Assembly: GCF_020921035.1 (NCBI RefSeq)
Contig: NC_063156.1
Location: forward strand, 5,146,001 to 5,210,000
Direction: 5' to 3'
DNA: 64,000 bases
From: Rhodamnia argentea
Taxonomy: Eukaryota; Streptophyta; Magnoliopsida; Myrtales; Myrtaceae
In this document: in pieces, positions 1 through 12,754 of the stretch
Position numbering within the stretch: position 1 is the first letter of the stretch
Layout of the letters: each line of letters starts with the position of its first letter
Notes under the pieces: generated by a model
The model's database searches: none
Seen by the model: only the letters and a program-made list of their open reading frames with translations
Told to the model about the DNA's origin: nothing
Translations under genes and position numbers: made by a program

Positions 1-1240
1 ATTCAAATTTTTGTGTGAATATATATATATATACCGAGCTCGCCCGGCGGCGGCGGATCCAGTGGCCAGCGAGGTCGAGCCTCGTCAGCCTTCTCCTCCA
101 GCTAGTTGTCGATCGGGGAAAATATCAGATGTGCATGATCTTTTCGAGCTCTTTAGGGCTCACGCTTCACAGCAGAGCTATTCATCTCTCTTCTCTGCAA
201 CTGACTTGGACGCTCGGGAATGAAACGCTCGAAAAAAAATTAGGGCTAAATTCAATTGGAATAAAGTACGTGAGCTGCAGATGTGAATGGGAATCCAATT
301 TGTTCCCACCACACGCGAGCTCCACACCATCTGCACCGGCGAGATGATGGGAGGTCAAAAAGAGAAGCTGGAGGAAGAAGATCTGACGCCATGGCTGGGC
401 GGAAGAAGATGAACAAAAATTTATAATAAAAAAAAAAGGCGTGATGATGGGAGGTCAAGGAGAAGCAGCTGGAAGAAGATCCACGAAAATAAAATTGAAA
501 GTAAAAAAAATTCAAAAAAAATATTTTTCAATATTGTCCTGCCAGTGTTGATTGGCATCTGTATCAGCGCCAACTAGTCAAAGTTGACCGAATGGACCGA
601 ATTAGTATGAATGCAAAAGATTTTATGATTGAATGGACAAAAAAAAAAGTCTAGGACCGGAGGAGCTAGGGTTGGAGGCGGCGGCGAAGGGGGAGAGAGA
701 AGCGGAGGAGGAGAGGGCGGCGAAGGAGGACCCAACGGAGGATCCGAACGAGAAACCCGACATTGTCGGAGCGGGCACTTTTTCAATTGGAATAAAGTAC
801 AAATTTCTACATTGTACTGTCGGCGTTGAATATTGCCCTGTCGGCGTTGATCGGCATCTACGTCGCCGCCGACCGGTCAAAGTTGGTCAAACGGATCGAA
901 TTAGCATGAATGCAAAAGGTTTTATGATTGAATCGACCCAAAAAAAATGTTTAGGACTAAATAGGCACCGATGCAAAAGGGTTAGGACTGAATTAGTAAA
1001 ATTAAAAGGTTTAAGACTAAATTAACAAAAGTGTAATAGGTTTAGGACCTCTTTGATATTTTTTTCCATGATATCGGGAGCAGAATATCCTGAATTTAAA
1101 TCTTTTGGATCTCATTTGCCTCCTCAAGAGGATATTTTCACGTCTAGTACTAGGTAACAAGAGCAGATCCGCAGGTGGGAGATGGCTAGAGAAAGAAAGA
1201 GTCCTGCATCTTTTTCGTTACAACGTGTAGAGAAGTAAAC
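1..1240. repeat. Repeat-derived non-coding DNA with MITE fragments
   Basis: No gene is supported here. A stretch near 571-640 recurs at about 870-950 (both contain GTCAAAGTTG followed by an ATTAG-ATGAATGCAAAAG block). CAATTGGAATAAAGTAC occurs at about 254 and 784, and a 'gatgatgggaggtcaa' block occurs twice near 343 and 443. The right end (about 960-1070) is the 'aggactaaattagtaaaa' repeat that recurs through the window and ends in a GGTCC...TTTTTTTCC terminus resembling the MITE at 42717. Open frames across it are low-complexity and differ between the copies, so I read them as chance. Confidence 0.55.
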
Positions 1241-1269
1241 TAAAGAGCATGCAAACTTTATTGCAAGAC

Positions 1270-2090
1270 TATCTGTAGGTGGGTGACGATGTGCGCATTA
1301 GCCTAATGATGATCCATGAAACGTGCACTCTGAAAAGTTTGAGAAATTATCAAAAAATTAAATTAAATTTATTGCATTTTTACGAATTCGATTCTAAACG
1401 TTTTAATTTTGTCAATTAAATACTAAATATTTTCACGTTTTGCCAATTGAGTCAACTCGATCAATCTTGACCAGATATGTTGCAAACCCGTAAGTCGGCT
1501 GTCTTATGTGGCACGGTTGGCGCTAACGTGGATAATTTGCTAAATCTTTTAATGTCTTTTTTATTTTATTTTTCCTCGTTTTTCCTTCTTTAGATGGGTG
1601 ATGAGGCACACATTAGCTTAATGATAATTCATTAATCGTGCACTCTGAAAAGTCGAGGGTTTCTATTGGAAAGATGGATGAAATTTTGTCGTGGAATCGA
1701 TTCATCGATTGATACCTGTTTGAGTCTTTGGGGAAGTATCGGCATGTGATGCAATGAAATTCGTCGGAACGTTTTTCCCGAAGAAGAAGACATTCGTCGG
1801 AGTTGGCTAATGGTCGAAATTGATCGAAATGGAGGCAACGTGACCGAGTAAAGCGGAATGTTTGAACATCTTTGTCTAGCGCATGCAACAGTAACGACCG
1901 CGATCTAACAGTGGACAGCGATTGGAGCTACCTTCAGAAATCTTGAATATAGAAGGAGTGGGACCGGATACTAAATGAAGGGAGATGGAACGATCGATGT
2001 AGCGATGACGACTCTCAAGTATATGATCCATGTATATAACCGAGGAAAAATAACACGGATGATCGTTGAAGTTTAGCACAACATACAATG
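1270..2090. repeat. Module R1, first copy of a dispersed/tandem duplication
   Basis: This stretch aligns by eye with about 9895-10650. Shared blocks include the 'gcattagc..aatgatgatccatgaaacgtgcactct' stretch, GCATGTGATGCAATGAAATT, and GGAGTTGGCTAATGG followed by GATCGAAATGGAGGCAAC. A block of about 58 bp is itself present twice (about 1276-1340 and 1590-1653), on either side of an AT-rich 'aggactaaattgg' repeat. No coding potential is evident. Confidence 0.6.
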
Positions 2091-2314
2091 TAGTTTTTGA
2101 ATTTTTAATTTGTTCAATGCGATCCTTGGACTTTAGCCGAATATGTAATATCGTTCTCGAACTTTTGATTTGTTCAATATGGTGCTTGAATTTTTGTTAC
2201 ATGTTCAAACTAATCACTGGATCGTATGAAAATATTCAAAGCTATCGTCGAACTTAAATTAATGTGGCTCGAGAAAACCTTTGCATGCCTCCGTTAATGT
2301 AAGGATAGCATTTG

Positions 2315-2736
2315 ATATTTTTGTATAATCTATGGATTATTTTAAACCCATTGAACAAATTAAATGTTCAAGAACGACAACCACATTGAAAAGTTCAATA
2401 GCCACATTGTACATTTGATCAAAGGTTATGTACTATTTATGTCATTATAGACGTGTCAAAATGGATCGAACCTATTTTTTTACTCATGTATTTGGGACTG
2501 GTTTGTAAATGGGTTGTTAGATATTTTTGTATAACCTATGGATTATTTTAAATCCCGTTGAACAAATTGAATGTTCAAGGACGACGACCACATTGAAAAG
2601 TTCAATAGCCACATTGTACATTTGATCAAAGGTTATGGACTATTTATGTCATTATAGACGTGTCAAAATGGATCGCGGACCTTTTTTTTTTACTCATATA
2701 TTTGGGACTGGTTTGTAAATGGGTTGTTAGATATTT
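2315..2736. repeat. Two-copy direct tandem repeat, unit about 206-210 bp
   Basis: Copy 1 starts at 2315 and copy 2 at 2521, both with ATATTTTTGTATAA. Both continue with the same CACATTGAAAAGTTCAATAG, TGATCAAAGGTTATG and GACGTGTCAAAATGGATCG blocks and end in GGTTTGTAAATGGGTTGTTAG. A third partial start (ATATTTGAAG) follows at 2731. Copies differ by scattered substitutions and a short T-run length change. Non-coding. Confidence 0.85.
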
Positions 2737-2739
2737 GAA

Positions 2740-5370
2740 GGGTAGGGTGGAAATGAGTTTAAAATATTGAAATGCACTCAAAAATTAAGTTTGTATTAGT
2801 TGGGCAATGAAAATTTGGAGCACACATTTATTTTTAATTGTCACGTATCTCTATCTCTGCTTGATTCTCCATAGCAACACGAAATGCAGAATACGAAAAG
2901 CGAGAGGGACGTCGGAAAACCCGAGGATGGTGGCGATCGCGACCGACGCGAGGACGAAGAGGATCGAGTAGCTCCTCAGGAACTACAGAGAGGTGCGGAA
3001 TCAGATGAGGATTGAGTTGATGATGGGGGAGTTGGAACGCAAGCGAGAGGCAGAGGAGTTGAGGAGGTGAAGGCAGTGGAGAGAGGCCACTCCCTCTCCG
3101 TCATCCTGCTCCTCCTCCGCCTCCGCCGAAGCGATTTCACCGATGAAGGCCATGGAGAGAGAGGAAGGCCATGGAGATTTCGAAGGATTTTTTTGGCTGA
3201 AAGAAAAAATCCTCATTTCATATCAAAGAGACATGTATCACTTCAAAATAAAAATAAAAATCCCAAAAAGCGAGTAAATCTGAAAAGTAAATCAATTCGG
3301 CCTAGCTTGTAGAAACTCGATCATTCTTCAAGAACGGACTCGACATTACATCCAAGCATAATCTGCAGTCAATCACCGAATCTCGCATCATCATCGGTGA
3401 TGAGTACATACCGAGAAGTTCATCTCTAATAGCAATGGCTTTGTCAAAAGGCAATGCATGTCTGGATTCGGCGTCCCCAGCACCATTATTGCGCAAAGAT
3501 AACAACAACATCAACGGGTTAAAATAGCATAAAAAAACGTCCTGCAAATCCCAGATTTATTTCTAGATCGGAATAAAATAACACCCAAATCTAAATCTAA
3601 ATCTAAATCTAACTCTAGATCGGAAGAGAGTAACAACAAAAAGATACCGATTGATCACAAAATCACTTAGCGAATTGACAGAGAAAAGCTTCGACAATTT
3701 GCAGAGCGCTTAACAATGTGGAGCAAACACCCGGAGCCAAAATAAGCAGATTCTTTTGAGGCACTTGCGTTTCGATCTTCAAAGAGTTTAGATGTCGATC
3801 GCAACCCTATAAAATTAACGAAGAAATTTATTGAAAGGAGTAAGTACGGGAAAAACTAAAGCGATATAGAGAAGAGGGAGATGGGGAGGGAGGGCCTCGG
3901 GAAGGCTTCTGCAGAAAAGAGAAGGGGAGGCCGCGGCAGGAGGGAGAGAAACCCTAGGGGAGAAAAAGATGAGCATCCACTTGCGATTTCGGAGGATTTG
4001 CTACTTTTTCTATAGCTCTTCTTGGGAAAAAAGGGGTCAATTTGATCGGGCAATGCTCTCTTTTTTGTGAAAAGTCCGATCGTCTTGTTTTTGTTCGATG
4101 GGCGATTCAACGTGCAGTTCATTTGAAAGATGCGGTCCAACTGTGCAATTCACATAGTTTACACATGTGACTATCTTTGCTCGTCCTTATTTTAAGGTTT
4201 CCGATAGATCTAATTCACAACTTACTATTCGTTAATTGAATCTTCACCTCTATCCGGTATCTCGAATTGAGTGGGCAAAAGATATTGCTCAATATACTTG
4301 GACAAGATTAAACTTCGCAAGAACGGGATAAAAAATTTTCGAACAGATTATCGAGATTAATATCTCGAATTTGAATGGGATTTATCAAGACAAAACTCAA
4401 AGTCAAACCTGTTACATTACTTATGGATGGCCTGCACCCTGTTTATATTGAACCAAAAATCAAAGCCCGTATCTGTGTCATGCTTTGTGGATGGCCCAGG
4501 CCGAACTTTCACCACCACCTTCACATCCCCGTCCATAACTTGACCTTCCAAACTCTCTCCCAAACTCGATGAGCCGGTCTATGAAGCTGGTGCAGCCTAG
4601 GATAGGCTATTCGAACAAAAGGATTGAGAGAGGAACTTGCACACGCGGACCGTAACGAACAGTAATTACAGTCTTCGATGGTTGCTCTTCTAGGCCTTCA
4701 AGGAAGTTGATAGGGCAACGATTAAACTCTTCTAGGTTTTCGGGGGAGGTATGAACTCTTCAAGGTTCAAGATAATTGCATAAAGCAAATTTTCATTAAT
4801 CAAGGTTGTCTGCCGTCTACAGCAATTAGATGGCATTTTATAGCCAAAAAGACAAATGAAAATACTAAAGTCAAATCTAGAAACTGGAGAACATTAAGAA
4901 CATAGAAACCATAAAACATTAAAGTTCTTAGAAACTAGAAGCCAGTAAGAACGAGATATTTCCCAACGTCTTCGTAACTATCCCAAGGTGTCTTCAAGCT
5001 TCCAATGCATAGGAAATGACAAAGCCATTATTACGGGGTGGACTCGCAGATGTGGTTTCCGATTTGTGTTCTTTCGATATCAATAGGACTTGTCGAGCTT
5101 GAATGCGGGCTGATCTCCTCAACCAAGTGAGCTTGTCTTCGATGCGGGCTGCATCATCCTCCCCATTCTACAAATGCTACAATATAAGGAGAAAAGATGT
5201 TAAAAATGAATCCATAGACGAGACGGGAATGGGTTGAGAAAGTTGTATTGTAAATAAATGTGTCACAATGGTTTAAAATATATCAATTCAAATTTAACCA
5301 TTTATGACCAGACCTAATCCATTCGTTTTTTTTTTATGTTGAAGTTAATCCACCCGCTTGACAGGCCTAA
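2740..5370. other. Gene-free stretch
   Basis: I see no supportable gene. Minus-strand reading of 2880-3216 gives short hydrophobic and acidic patches separated by stops, which may be a dead exon, but I cannot name a family. The 3300-3850 region reads on the minus strand as a short ORF of 81 codons with no recognised motif. The 4370-5370 part is AT-rich sequence with many direct and inverted fragments and no coding signal. Confidence 0.4.
3586..3612. repeat. (AAATCT)n microsatellite
   Basis: About four tandem AAATCT hexamers, slightly degenerate at the right end. They are flanked on both sides by the direct repeat TCTAGATCGGAA (about 3562 and 3614). Confidence 0.8.
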
Positions 5371-6130
5371 TTATACATAAGGCTAAAACTCAAATCCTTC
5401 TTTTGGAAGCAATTTCTTTCTACGAAGTAGCAGTGATCGAAGGAGTGAAAGTGAAAAATGAGAATGCATGTAAAAGAGTGCGGTGTAGAAAGGAGTCGAG
5501 CCGAAGTAAACGATGATCATCGTAGATCCAATCCAAGACCTGATTTTTTTGTGGAAGCTTTGTTTGGCTGCTCGAGGAGGGGGTGAGCCTTTGTCACTTC
5601 TGTTCACGCACCTTTCTCGAAAGAATTAATAAGAGAGATCACCAATTTTCACCATGCACGCCGGAAATTTGCCCAACCACAACTATTAAATGATGGTTTC
5701 AAAAGAAATTATAATCCCAAATACATGGACAGACGATCATTTTTATCTCGTCCCATCAGTATTAACAGAATTGAATTATTTAGAATCAAATGTACTTAAC
5801 AGGCGTCTCGATTATGCTAGTTAATGTAATTTGCTCAAATGTCCTCTCCAAAAACTTACGCCGTAGGGAGACCGCATAAATACAAATACAATTTACACAT
5901 TCTATATTTCATTTTAGGGATGTGGAATATGGGCCGAGGGCTAAGAACGTTTTGAAATTGATGGATGGAAGGATCGATCGATAGGCGGTGGGGAAATGGA
6001 AGGCAAATACAGATAAGAGGCACATCGTCAATCCGTAGGAGACCACGTACGACGGCGTACCTTGGCACGAAGGTCAACTTGTCGTGTTCTTCGATCTTGT
6101 CCCATTCTTATGTATCGTGCTCTGTTTTCA
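5370..6130. repeat. Module A, first copy of upstream duplication
   Basis: This aligns by eye with about 10915-11610 plus 12235-12360. Matching stretches include GAGTGCGGTGT, the CGATGATCATCGT/GATCATCATCGAT region, 'gaattgagttatttcgaatcaaa'-like sequence, and GACATCGTCAATCCG followed by an ACGACGG-CCTTGGCACGAAGGTCAAC region. A partial third copy lies at about 7165-7570. Open frames (74 codons at 5383-5607 minus and others) are not conserved between the copies, which argues against coding. Confidence 0.55.
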
Positions 6131-6934
6131 TCAAACCACGCAGGGCCGTCGCCTCCAACCCACTCGCCATTTCGACTCACGTGCACCACTTCATCTTTGG
6201 TTCCCGCACCCGCACGAGACCCCCCCAAAAAAAAAAAAAAAAAAACAAGTTACCTACGTTAGTTATAGAATCCACGTTGTCCGGGGGCTTACTGTTAGAA
6301 TATTTAGATAATAAATGCATTCGTCTAACAGTTTAAGTTTATAAAATAGTCGACAATATTCTCACGACATCTCACATGATATCGTAGCAGGATATCCTTC
6401 ATTCAAATATTTTCGTGCCCTATTTGTCTCTTTAATTAAATATACCAACTCCTAATACTAGACAAAAATATCGGACTAAGCACAATAGTCGAGTTTTCTC
6501 ATGTGTGTAGTAGCGCATTATCTTGATCCGCCCATTTTCCTTCGGGCTAAGCGAAACACTCGTGCTCCTTGACCTCTACCACTTAAAATATACATCGTCT
6601 TTAGGTCTTCAATAAATAGGTGATTAGATCCGATGGTTTATTCATGAATGAGCTTGTAGCGTGTCAAAACAGGCACGTCATCGAGCAGGAAGGGAAGGAA
6701 TTTCGGAGAACAGGTAAAAAGACGTCATGCTTGTATCAGAGCGTATGCTCCGCCACCAATGCATCTACACTCGGGTCATGTGGCGGGATTTTCACCGGCC
6801 ACAGGCCACGGCCGCGACGCCCTCGCCCAGAGAATGCGAGGGTCGTTGGCTCTCGTTAGTGATCGGTCAGAGATGCAAAAAAAAAGAACAATGAAAAGAA
6901 CCAAAAAAAAAAGAAGTAATAATACAAATTTTAA

Positions 6935-7160
6935 AAAAATATTAAAAATTATACGCATTGGCGTCGGTCGTGCCACACACAACAGATGACGTCTACATTA
7001 GCAATTTTCTAAAAAAATTGACCGGATGGATTCAATCGGCAAAACTTTAGCAAATTATAGACCAAAAAAAATTAGTAAAATTAAGAAATTTGGGATTGAA
7101 TCAGTAAAAGTGCAATAGATGTAGGTCGTTTTGGGCAATTTTCCTTATCGCTTTATAATC
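6935..7160. repeat. MITE fragment of the 'aggactaaattgg' family
   Basis: Contains the family core (a 'gcgtcggtcgtgcc' GC block, 'aattgaccgg', 'ttgaatcagtaaaagtgcaatag') and ends in GTCGTTTTGGGCAATTTTCC, close to the reverse complement of the GGGAAGATTGTC terminus seen at 42717. Other copies or pieces are near 485-1070, 1330-1560, 9960-10200 and 50930-51110. Confidence 0.5.
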
Positions 7161-7164
7161 AATT

Positions 7165-7570
7165 TGTACATTAGGCTAAAAACCCAATAGCTTACTTGGA
7201 AACTTTTTCTTTTCCCCTCTTTTGGTATGAAAGGGCGGTGAATTTTCTTGAAAAAATGAAAATGCTTCTAGAAGGAGTCGAGTTGAAGCAGCCGACAATC
7301 ATCATCGATCCAATCGGAGACCGAACAATGCCGAAATACACCGTCGGGTTCGACTTTGTCTCCTCTGCGTTGTGTCTTTCTTCAGAACACAAAAAGAAAA
7401 ATCTCCCGACTTTTTAAAGCATCGACGTTTTCTTTTTTTTTTTTATCGTACGCAACCGGTCGGCACGAAGGTCAACTTGTCGTGCTCTTCAACTTTGTCC
7501 TTTCTGATTCAATGTTCAACGGATTCATCAACCCAAAAGCACGGCCGTCACCTCCCACCCGCTCCCGAAT
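7165..7570. repeat. Partial third copy of module A
   Basis: Shares GGAGTCGAG, GCAGCCGACAATCATCATCG, ATCGGAGACCG and CGGCACGAAGGTCAACTTGT with the module A copies at 5370 and 10915, followed by a short ACGGCCGTCACCTCC stretch also present in the first copy near 6145. Non-coding. Confidence 0.5.
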
Positions 7571-8299
7571 GTCTAGGGCGCTCTTACAGAGATTTGATTA
7601 CGTGACCCGAAATAGATTACGGCTATTCAGACAACGGGGCCACGCTTAGTATGAAATCTTCCAAGTTTTCGTCCGAGCTCTCTGACGATTGGACTGAAGA
7701 TTCGAATGTAAGCAATTGATGTGAAATTTTATGCGGAAATTCATCATTAAGGGAATCGTTGATCTTCAGGACTTTTACAAATAATAATGACGGAGACATA
7801 TCTTGATCCATAGTGATAATTTTAAGCACGATCGTTGCAAAAAACAGGAGACAATGAAATCTGGTTTCTCTCCCTCACCCACTGTTCTCATGACATTTTC
7901 CTTTTTTTTTTTTATGGAGAGAAATACAACCATACGTTACGCCTTTCGTTATGAATGGAGAGAGGACCATGCTCTTTTGACGTTATTAACAGGTGCCCCT
8001 TCAACGTGCCTTCCATCAAAGCACATCAAAATAACACCTTTTCAATCGTATCTTTTCATAGCCAATAGGTTCTTAGAATTTACGTAAGTATTAAATCATT
8101 ATTTAATTATATCATGTGGGTCACATTATCGTTACATCGAAAACATTTGTTCGCATAACATGCTCGGGCCGAGCCTCCACCAAAGTTGCGCACCCCGAGT
8201 TCCCTCGTTTGAGCAGTGGCACGTTGTCCAGATCTGACCCATATTTACCTTCGGGCCAAGCGAAACGCGCCTCTTCAATATCTACCGATTAAGACGTAC

Positions 8300-8660
8300 A
8301 TCAATTAGTCTATTGTGGGTTCAAATCTGTCCTAGGAAACTCGGATTTTAGTGGGGTTATGGCGGTTGGTGGTCGTGCTAGTATTCTTCCAGTTAGCTGG
8401 CTGATTAGCTGACTACGATCATGCTTATGAACTATTAAAAAACAGTTTTTTTATGGAGCCACTTTCCTTAAAACATTTCATGATTATTATAAAGTTAACA
8501 TAGACTTGCTTTCAAATCGGAAAGATGAAACCGGGAATGATGCAGTTCATGAATTGTACTTTTGCATAAGGGCTTATACGATATTACTTACTTCAGTAAA
8601 GAATGCGTATACCAACAACGGGTGATCGATTCTAGCATAAGAGGTTCCAAAATATCATAA
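8300..8660. repeat. Module C, first copy
   Basis: Matches about 12755-12985. Both contain 'gaatctgtcctaggaaactc', a GGTTATGGCG/GATTATGGCG stretch, AGTTAGCTGGCT and a TTACTTC-GTA-AGAATGCGT block. The start resembles a tRNA B box (GGTTCAAATC), but no matching A box or cloverleaf is visible, so no tRNA is called. Confidence 0.55.
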
Positions 8661-9122
8661 AGTGCAAAAAAAAAAATGATTTAGGAAAACATCATGAAGC
8701 GCCAAAAAGGCGTGCGCCAAAAAATGCAAAAACAAGTTATGAAATATCGACCCTTGACAGGCAACAAGGGGGAGAGAGAGAGTGTATGTTGGGAGCAACC
8801 CTCTCCCAATGTATTGAATCTGCTACTTCCTCTAATTATCACATTGCTATATATTCCTTTTAGTCCTTAAATTTTCTTTTGAGAGTTACCATTACAATTC
8901 ATCAGTGGGGATATTAGATCCGCCCGAAAATCCAATTCGGTTCCCGATTCCAAATTATTGGAACCGGTCGGAAAAGGTCCGGCTCCCGAATCCAACCGAA
9001 GACCCACTCGGGAATCGGATTGGTTTTGGAACCGGTTCTTAGTTACGGTAAAAAATGATAATTTCTCTTAGTTGAGTATAACTCTACCTCGCCTCATTTT
9101 GTTTATTCTCCATTCTTTATCG

Positions 9123-9145
9123 TCTCTCTCTCTCTCTCTCTCTCT
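9123..9145. repeat. (TC)n microsatellite
   Basis: An uninterrupted TC dinucleotide run of about 23 bp in AT-rich non-coding DNA. No open reading frame or promoter signal is attached to it. Confidence 0.9.
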
Positions 9146-9629
9146 GTTCTTTGGAGCAATATTTTTATGGATAAATGGAGAATAGAGTTCAAAATTTTAT
9201 TTTGATGAATGGAAAACGGAGTTTTATAATTGATATTTTATGTTATGTGTTCAACGCGTTTAAATTTTTCATCATTTATATTTGTGCGTTACTATGTGTA
9301 TGGCGAATAGGGATTTATGTTAATCATCTTTTACTTTGAGCCGTTTTGTTACTCGTTTTATTTTGCTATAAAAAATGAAATCAAAAAAGAAAAAAAATAA
9401 TAAGTTTTCACTTAGACCCTAAAATTGGATCAGAAAAATAGGATAGGTTCTAGAACCGTTTCCAAAAAAAAAAAAAAAAGTTATGTTTCAGAATTCAAAA
9501 ACTAAGAAGCAGTTATAATTGGATAAGTTTCAAGTTTTTGGAAGCTATCCAACCCCGCTACTGGCACTCTCAATTATTTACCGTAGGAGAAATATCATCT
9601 TTTCATCTGCGTCGAACGAAATAAATTTA

Positions 9630-9880
9630 AAAAAAAAAATGATCGATATAGGAAAACTTCAAAAAGTGGCAAAAAGCCGTAGCGGCAAAGCATGTCGAGC
9701 CACGTCACGTGGGAGCGCACAACTGGTCTGTCAGATTTCTTTCTGGCGTGGGGATGTCTTACAATTCCATGACTGTCTGACACCATCTTTAAAGTTTCTT
9801 CTTAACAATATAAAATTAAGGATCCACGCCCTGCCATTGCAGGCATCGTCCTTACGTCAATAGTCCGGACCGCGAACAGT
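9630..9880. repeat. Module D, first copy
   Basis: Matches about 13130-13335. Shared features are CCACGTGGGA, GGTCTGT-AGATTT, a CAATTCC-TGACT block, and AATTAAGGATCCA followed by TACGTCA. Both copies hold a CACGTG hexamer. The right end abuts module R1' (9895), which makes this the apparent head-to-tail duplication junction. Confidence 0.55.
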
Positions 9881-9894
9881 AGTCGTTCACGGAG

Positions 9895-10650
9895 ATAGGT
9901 GACGACGCGCGCATTAGCTTGACGATGATTCACGAAACGTGCACTCTAAAACGTCGAGAGTAAAAAGTGTTCAAAAAATTTTAAATTTATTACGCTTTTG
10001 CAAATTCAATATGGAACTTTTTTAATTTTTTCATTTAAATCCTAAACATTTCACGTTTTATTAATTAAGTCCACCATGTCAATTTTGTCCGAAAATTACT
10101 AACGTGAAAGCGAGCCGTCCTATGCGGCAAAGTTGATCTTGACGTGGATAATTATTTTCGATTTTTTTATTAATTATTTGTTCTTTGTTCTTTTCTTGTT
10201 TTTCCTTCTTTATGTAGGTCACGGGCCGCGCATTAGCTTAACGATCATTCATGAACAGCGCACTTTGAAAAGTCGAGCGTTTCGTGTAAAAAGAACGTGG
10301 AAAGATGGACAGCGCAAGAAAGGTAGTTGCAGTATCAATTCATCGGTTGATCCCTATTTGTGTCTTTGGGGTAGTATCAGCATGTGATGCAATGAAATTC
10401 GACGGGACGTTATTCCCATAAAAGAACACGTCGGTCGGAGTTGGCTAATGGTGGAAATGGATCGAAATGGAGGCAACTTGTCCAAGTAAAGCAAATTGTT
10501 TGAACATGTTTTTCTCGCGCGCGCAACTATTAGAACAATGATTTAACAGTGGATAGCGATGGAAGAAGGAGCGTCTTTCAAGAGTAAGACTGGATGTTAA
10601 ATGAAGGTTCGATAAAGCAGCGATGACACTCAAACAATTTTGATCATGCA
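9895..10650. repeat. Module R1', second copy
   Basis: Counterpart of 1270-2090. It contains the same internal arrangement of two short direct repeats (about 9897-9955 and 10215-10275) around an AT-rich 'aggactaaattgg'-type insert, followed by the GCATGTGATGCAATGAAATT and GGAGTTGGCTAATGG blocks. No coding potential is evident. Confidence 0.6.
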
Positions 10651-10914
10651 GTAAGAATTTTCAATTTGTTCAATATGACTAATGGACTCTCTATACACGT
10701 CTAAACTAGTTCCTGGACCATATGTGATTGTACAATGTTTTCCCGAGTTCAAATTAATGTAAGGATTTCAACCCAAAAACAAAAATAATGTAAGGATGAC
10801 AATAGATGTTTTTTATATAATTTAGAGTTTAATCTGGACATTTATCAAAAGTTCATGGATCACATTACACATTAGATCAAAGTTTACGGATCGTCGGTGT
10901 GTAATTATACAGTT

Positions 10915-12420
10915 TGTGCGCAAGGCTAAAATTAATACCTTCCTCGGAAGCGGTGTTCTTTCTATGAAATGGTAGTGATCGGGGTGAAAGAGAAAAGCGA
11001 AAATGCTCGTGAAAGAGTGCGGTGTCGGAGGACTCGGAGCAGAAGCAGCCGACGATCATCATCGATCGGATCGGAGACCGGAAGATCCAAAAAATGTAAA
11101 CATCGAGTCCAACGGCGTCCCTCCCAATTATTTGCGTGGTGACCCTTTGTGCAAACATCGAGCTTTCGTTTTGGCTGTTCAAGGAGCGGGTGACCCTTTG
11201 TCGCTTCTCTACACGCAACTTTCTCGAGAGAATAATAAGAGGAGCACCATTTTCCAACGCGCCCGCCAAAAACTTGCCCGACCACAATTATTACTAAATG
11301 ACGATTTTAAAAGAATTGTAACCCTCAATACATTCTTTTTGGTAAAAAATAACCCTTAATGCGTGGACGACCATTTTTGTTTCGTACGTTACTATTCGCA
11401 AAATTGAGTTATTTCGAATCAAAAGTTGCTAACAAGCGTATCGAGTATGCTTATTAATACAATTCGTTCGAAAGTCCAATAAGTTGAGGAAAACCGCATG
11501 ATGAATATAGAAGCATGTGAACCACATTCCATGTTTCATTCGGATGGCGAAGAAGATGGGAGAGGCCCATCATTAGGAAGATTTCAAAATTGGTTGATGG
11601 ATGGTGTTGAAGTGTGATTCACACTCCCCATCAATATGAAGGCACTAGATATGATCGGTTTCCAATCCAGTTTATACAGTGCAATCATTGAACTTGAATC
11701 GATCACATTTTTTTTATGTGATTTGTCGTTGAATTTTTCTTGGTAATGACATATTCACCGAACCACCTCTCATTGATTGCATCGCATTGTTGATGGACTT
11801 GGAAGTCATACTAAGCATCACAAGCATATTAAATTTAGATTTACATTTAGAAAATTTATTTTTTTAAGAAATATTTTTCGATTCAGTTCGAGAGGTCCAG
11901 TTTCCTCACAATCGAGAACATGATAGATTGCAACTAGTTTCAGAATTATGGAGTTGGGCCAGACCGGAGGCCCCTTGGGAATCGGACCAACATCCTAGTT
12001 CGGTCCTATATGGGCGATTCCATGTTTGGTCAATCTATTATGCTCAACCGGATCGAATCATCCCTCGTAGCTTGGAATTATATATAGATATGTCAATTGT
12101 AGTAAACTTTTTCGCTGGATATATTCTAATTTTTTTGTCTTGCTTTATTTATTTATTTTTTATTTCGTTGTGTTTGGGCATTTAATTAATCCAATTAGAT
12201 GAACTGACAATGAAAAGATTGAAAGTGACGGAATGGAAGGAAAATGATGACAGAGGACATCGTCAATCCGCAGGGGGATCACGTGGGACGGCCTACCTTG
12301 GCAAGAAGGTCAACTTTGTCCCATTCTTATGTATTCATGCTCTGTTTTCATCGATGCTTGTAACAAAGCGTGTAATCCACCACTAATGCCTCTACGCTGG
12401 GGTCCTGTGGGTGGAGTTTC
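10915..12420. repeat. Modules A' and B', second copy with insertion
   Basis: 10915-11610 and 12235-12420 match 5370-6130 and about 6735-6790 (the latter by the 'ccaccaatgc-tctac-ctggggtc' stretch). About 600 bp at 11.6-12.23 kb have no counterpart in the first copy. The 136-codon minus-strand frame at 10877-11287 lies wholly in this repeated DNA and is not kept in the other copies, so I do not call it a gene. Confidence 0.5.
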
Positions 12421-12754
12421 TCTTTGAAGGTTTTTTAACTATGGAATGGAACTGAACTTCCATTTAATGCCGAGCTCCTTCAATGTTCCAACGTAGACGT
12501 GGCCGGTTCCGGTTCGTAAAAAAGGTGGAATCGGAACCGCCAGTTCCTAGGCTCAATGGCTCTTTTTTCTTGGGCCTTTTTTTTTTTTTTTATTTATAAA
12601 AAAAGGTTGGAACCGTGGACCCAGTCAACAGGCCGGTTCCGGGCCCACAATATATTTGACCATGTCTATTCCAATGTAAGTAATAATTGGTATTCATCCA
12701 CTTTGAATTGCCCCGGTGACGAGGTCATGTTCCTACGTTCTCAATCTAGAAACT

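Noticed and set aside
2880..3216. Minus-strand membrane-protein-like fragment
   Set aside because: A hydrophobic patch (LRSYSILFVLASVAIATILG) is visible but is flanked by stops within 20 codons on both sides, and no family could be named.
3556..3630. AGATCGGAAGAG resembling the start of a sequencing adapter
   Set aside because: Only 12 bases match, the following bases differ, and the same TCTAGATCGGAA word occurs on the other side of the hexamer repeat, so a natural direct repeat is more likely than adapter contamination.
10877..11359. 136-codon minus and 118-codon plus frames
   Set aside because: They lie in a duplicated non-coding module; the other copies at 5370 and 7165 do not keep either frame.
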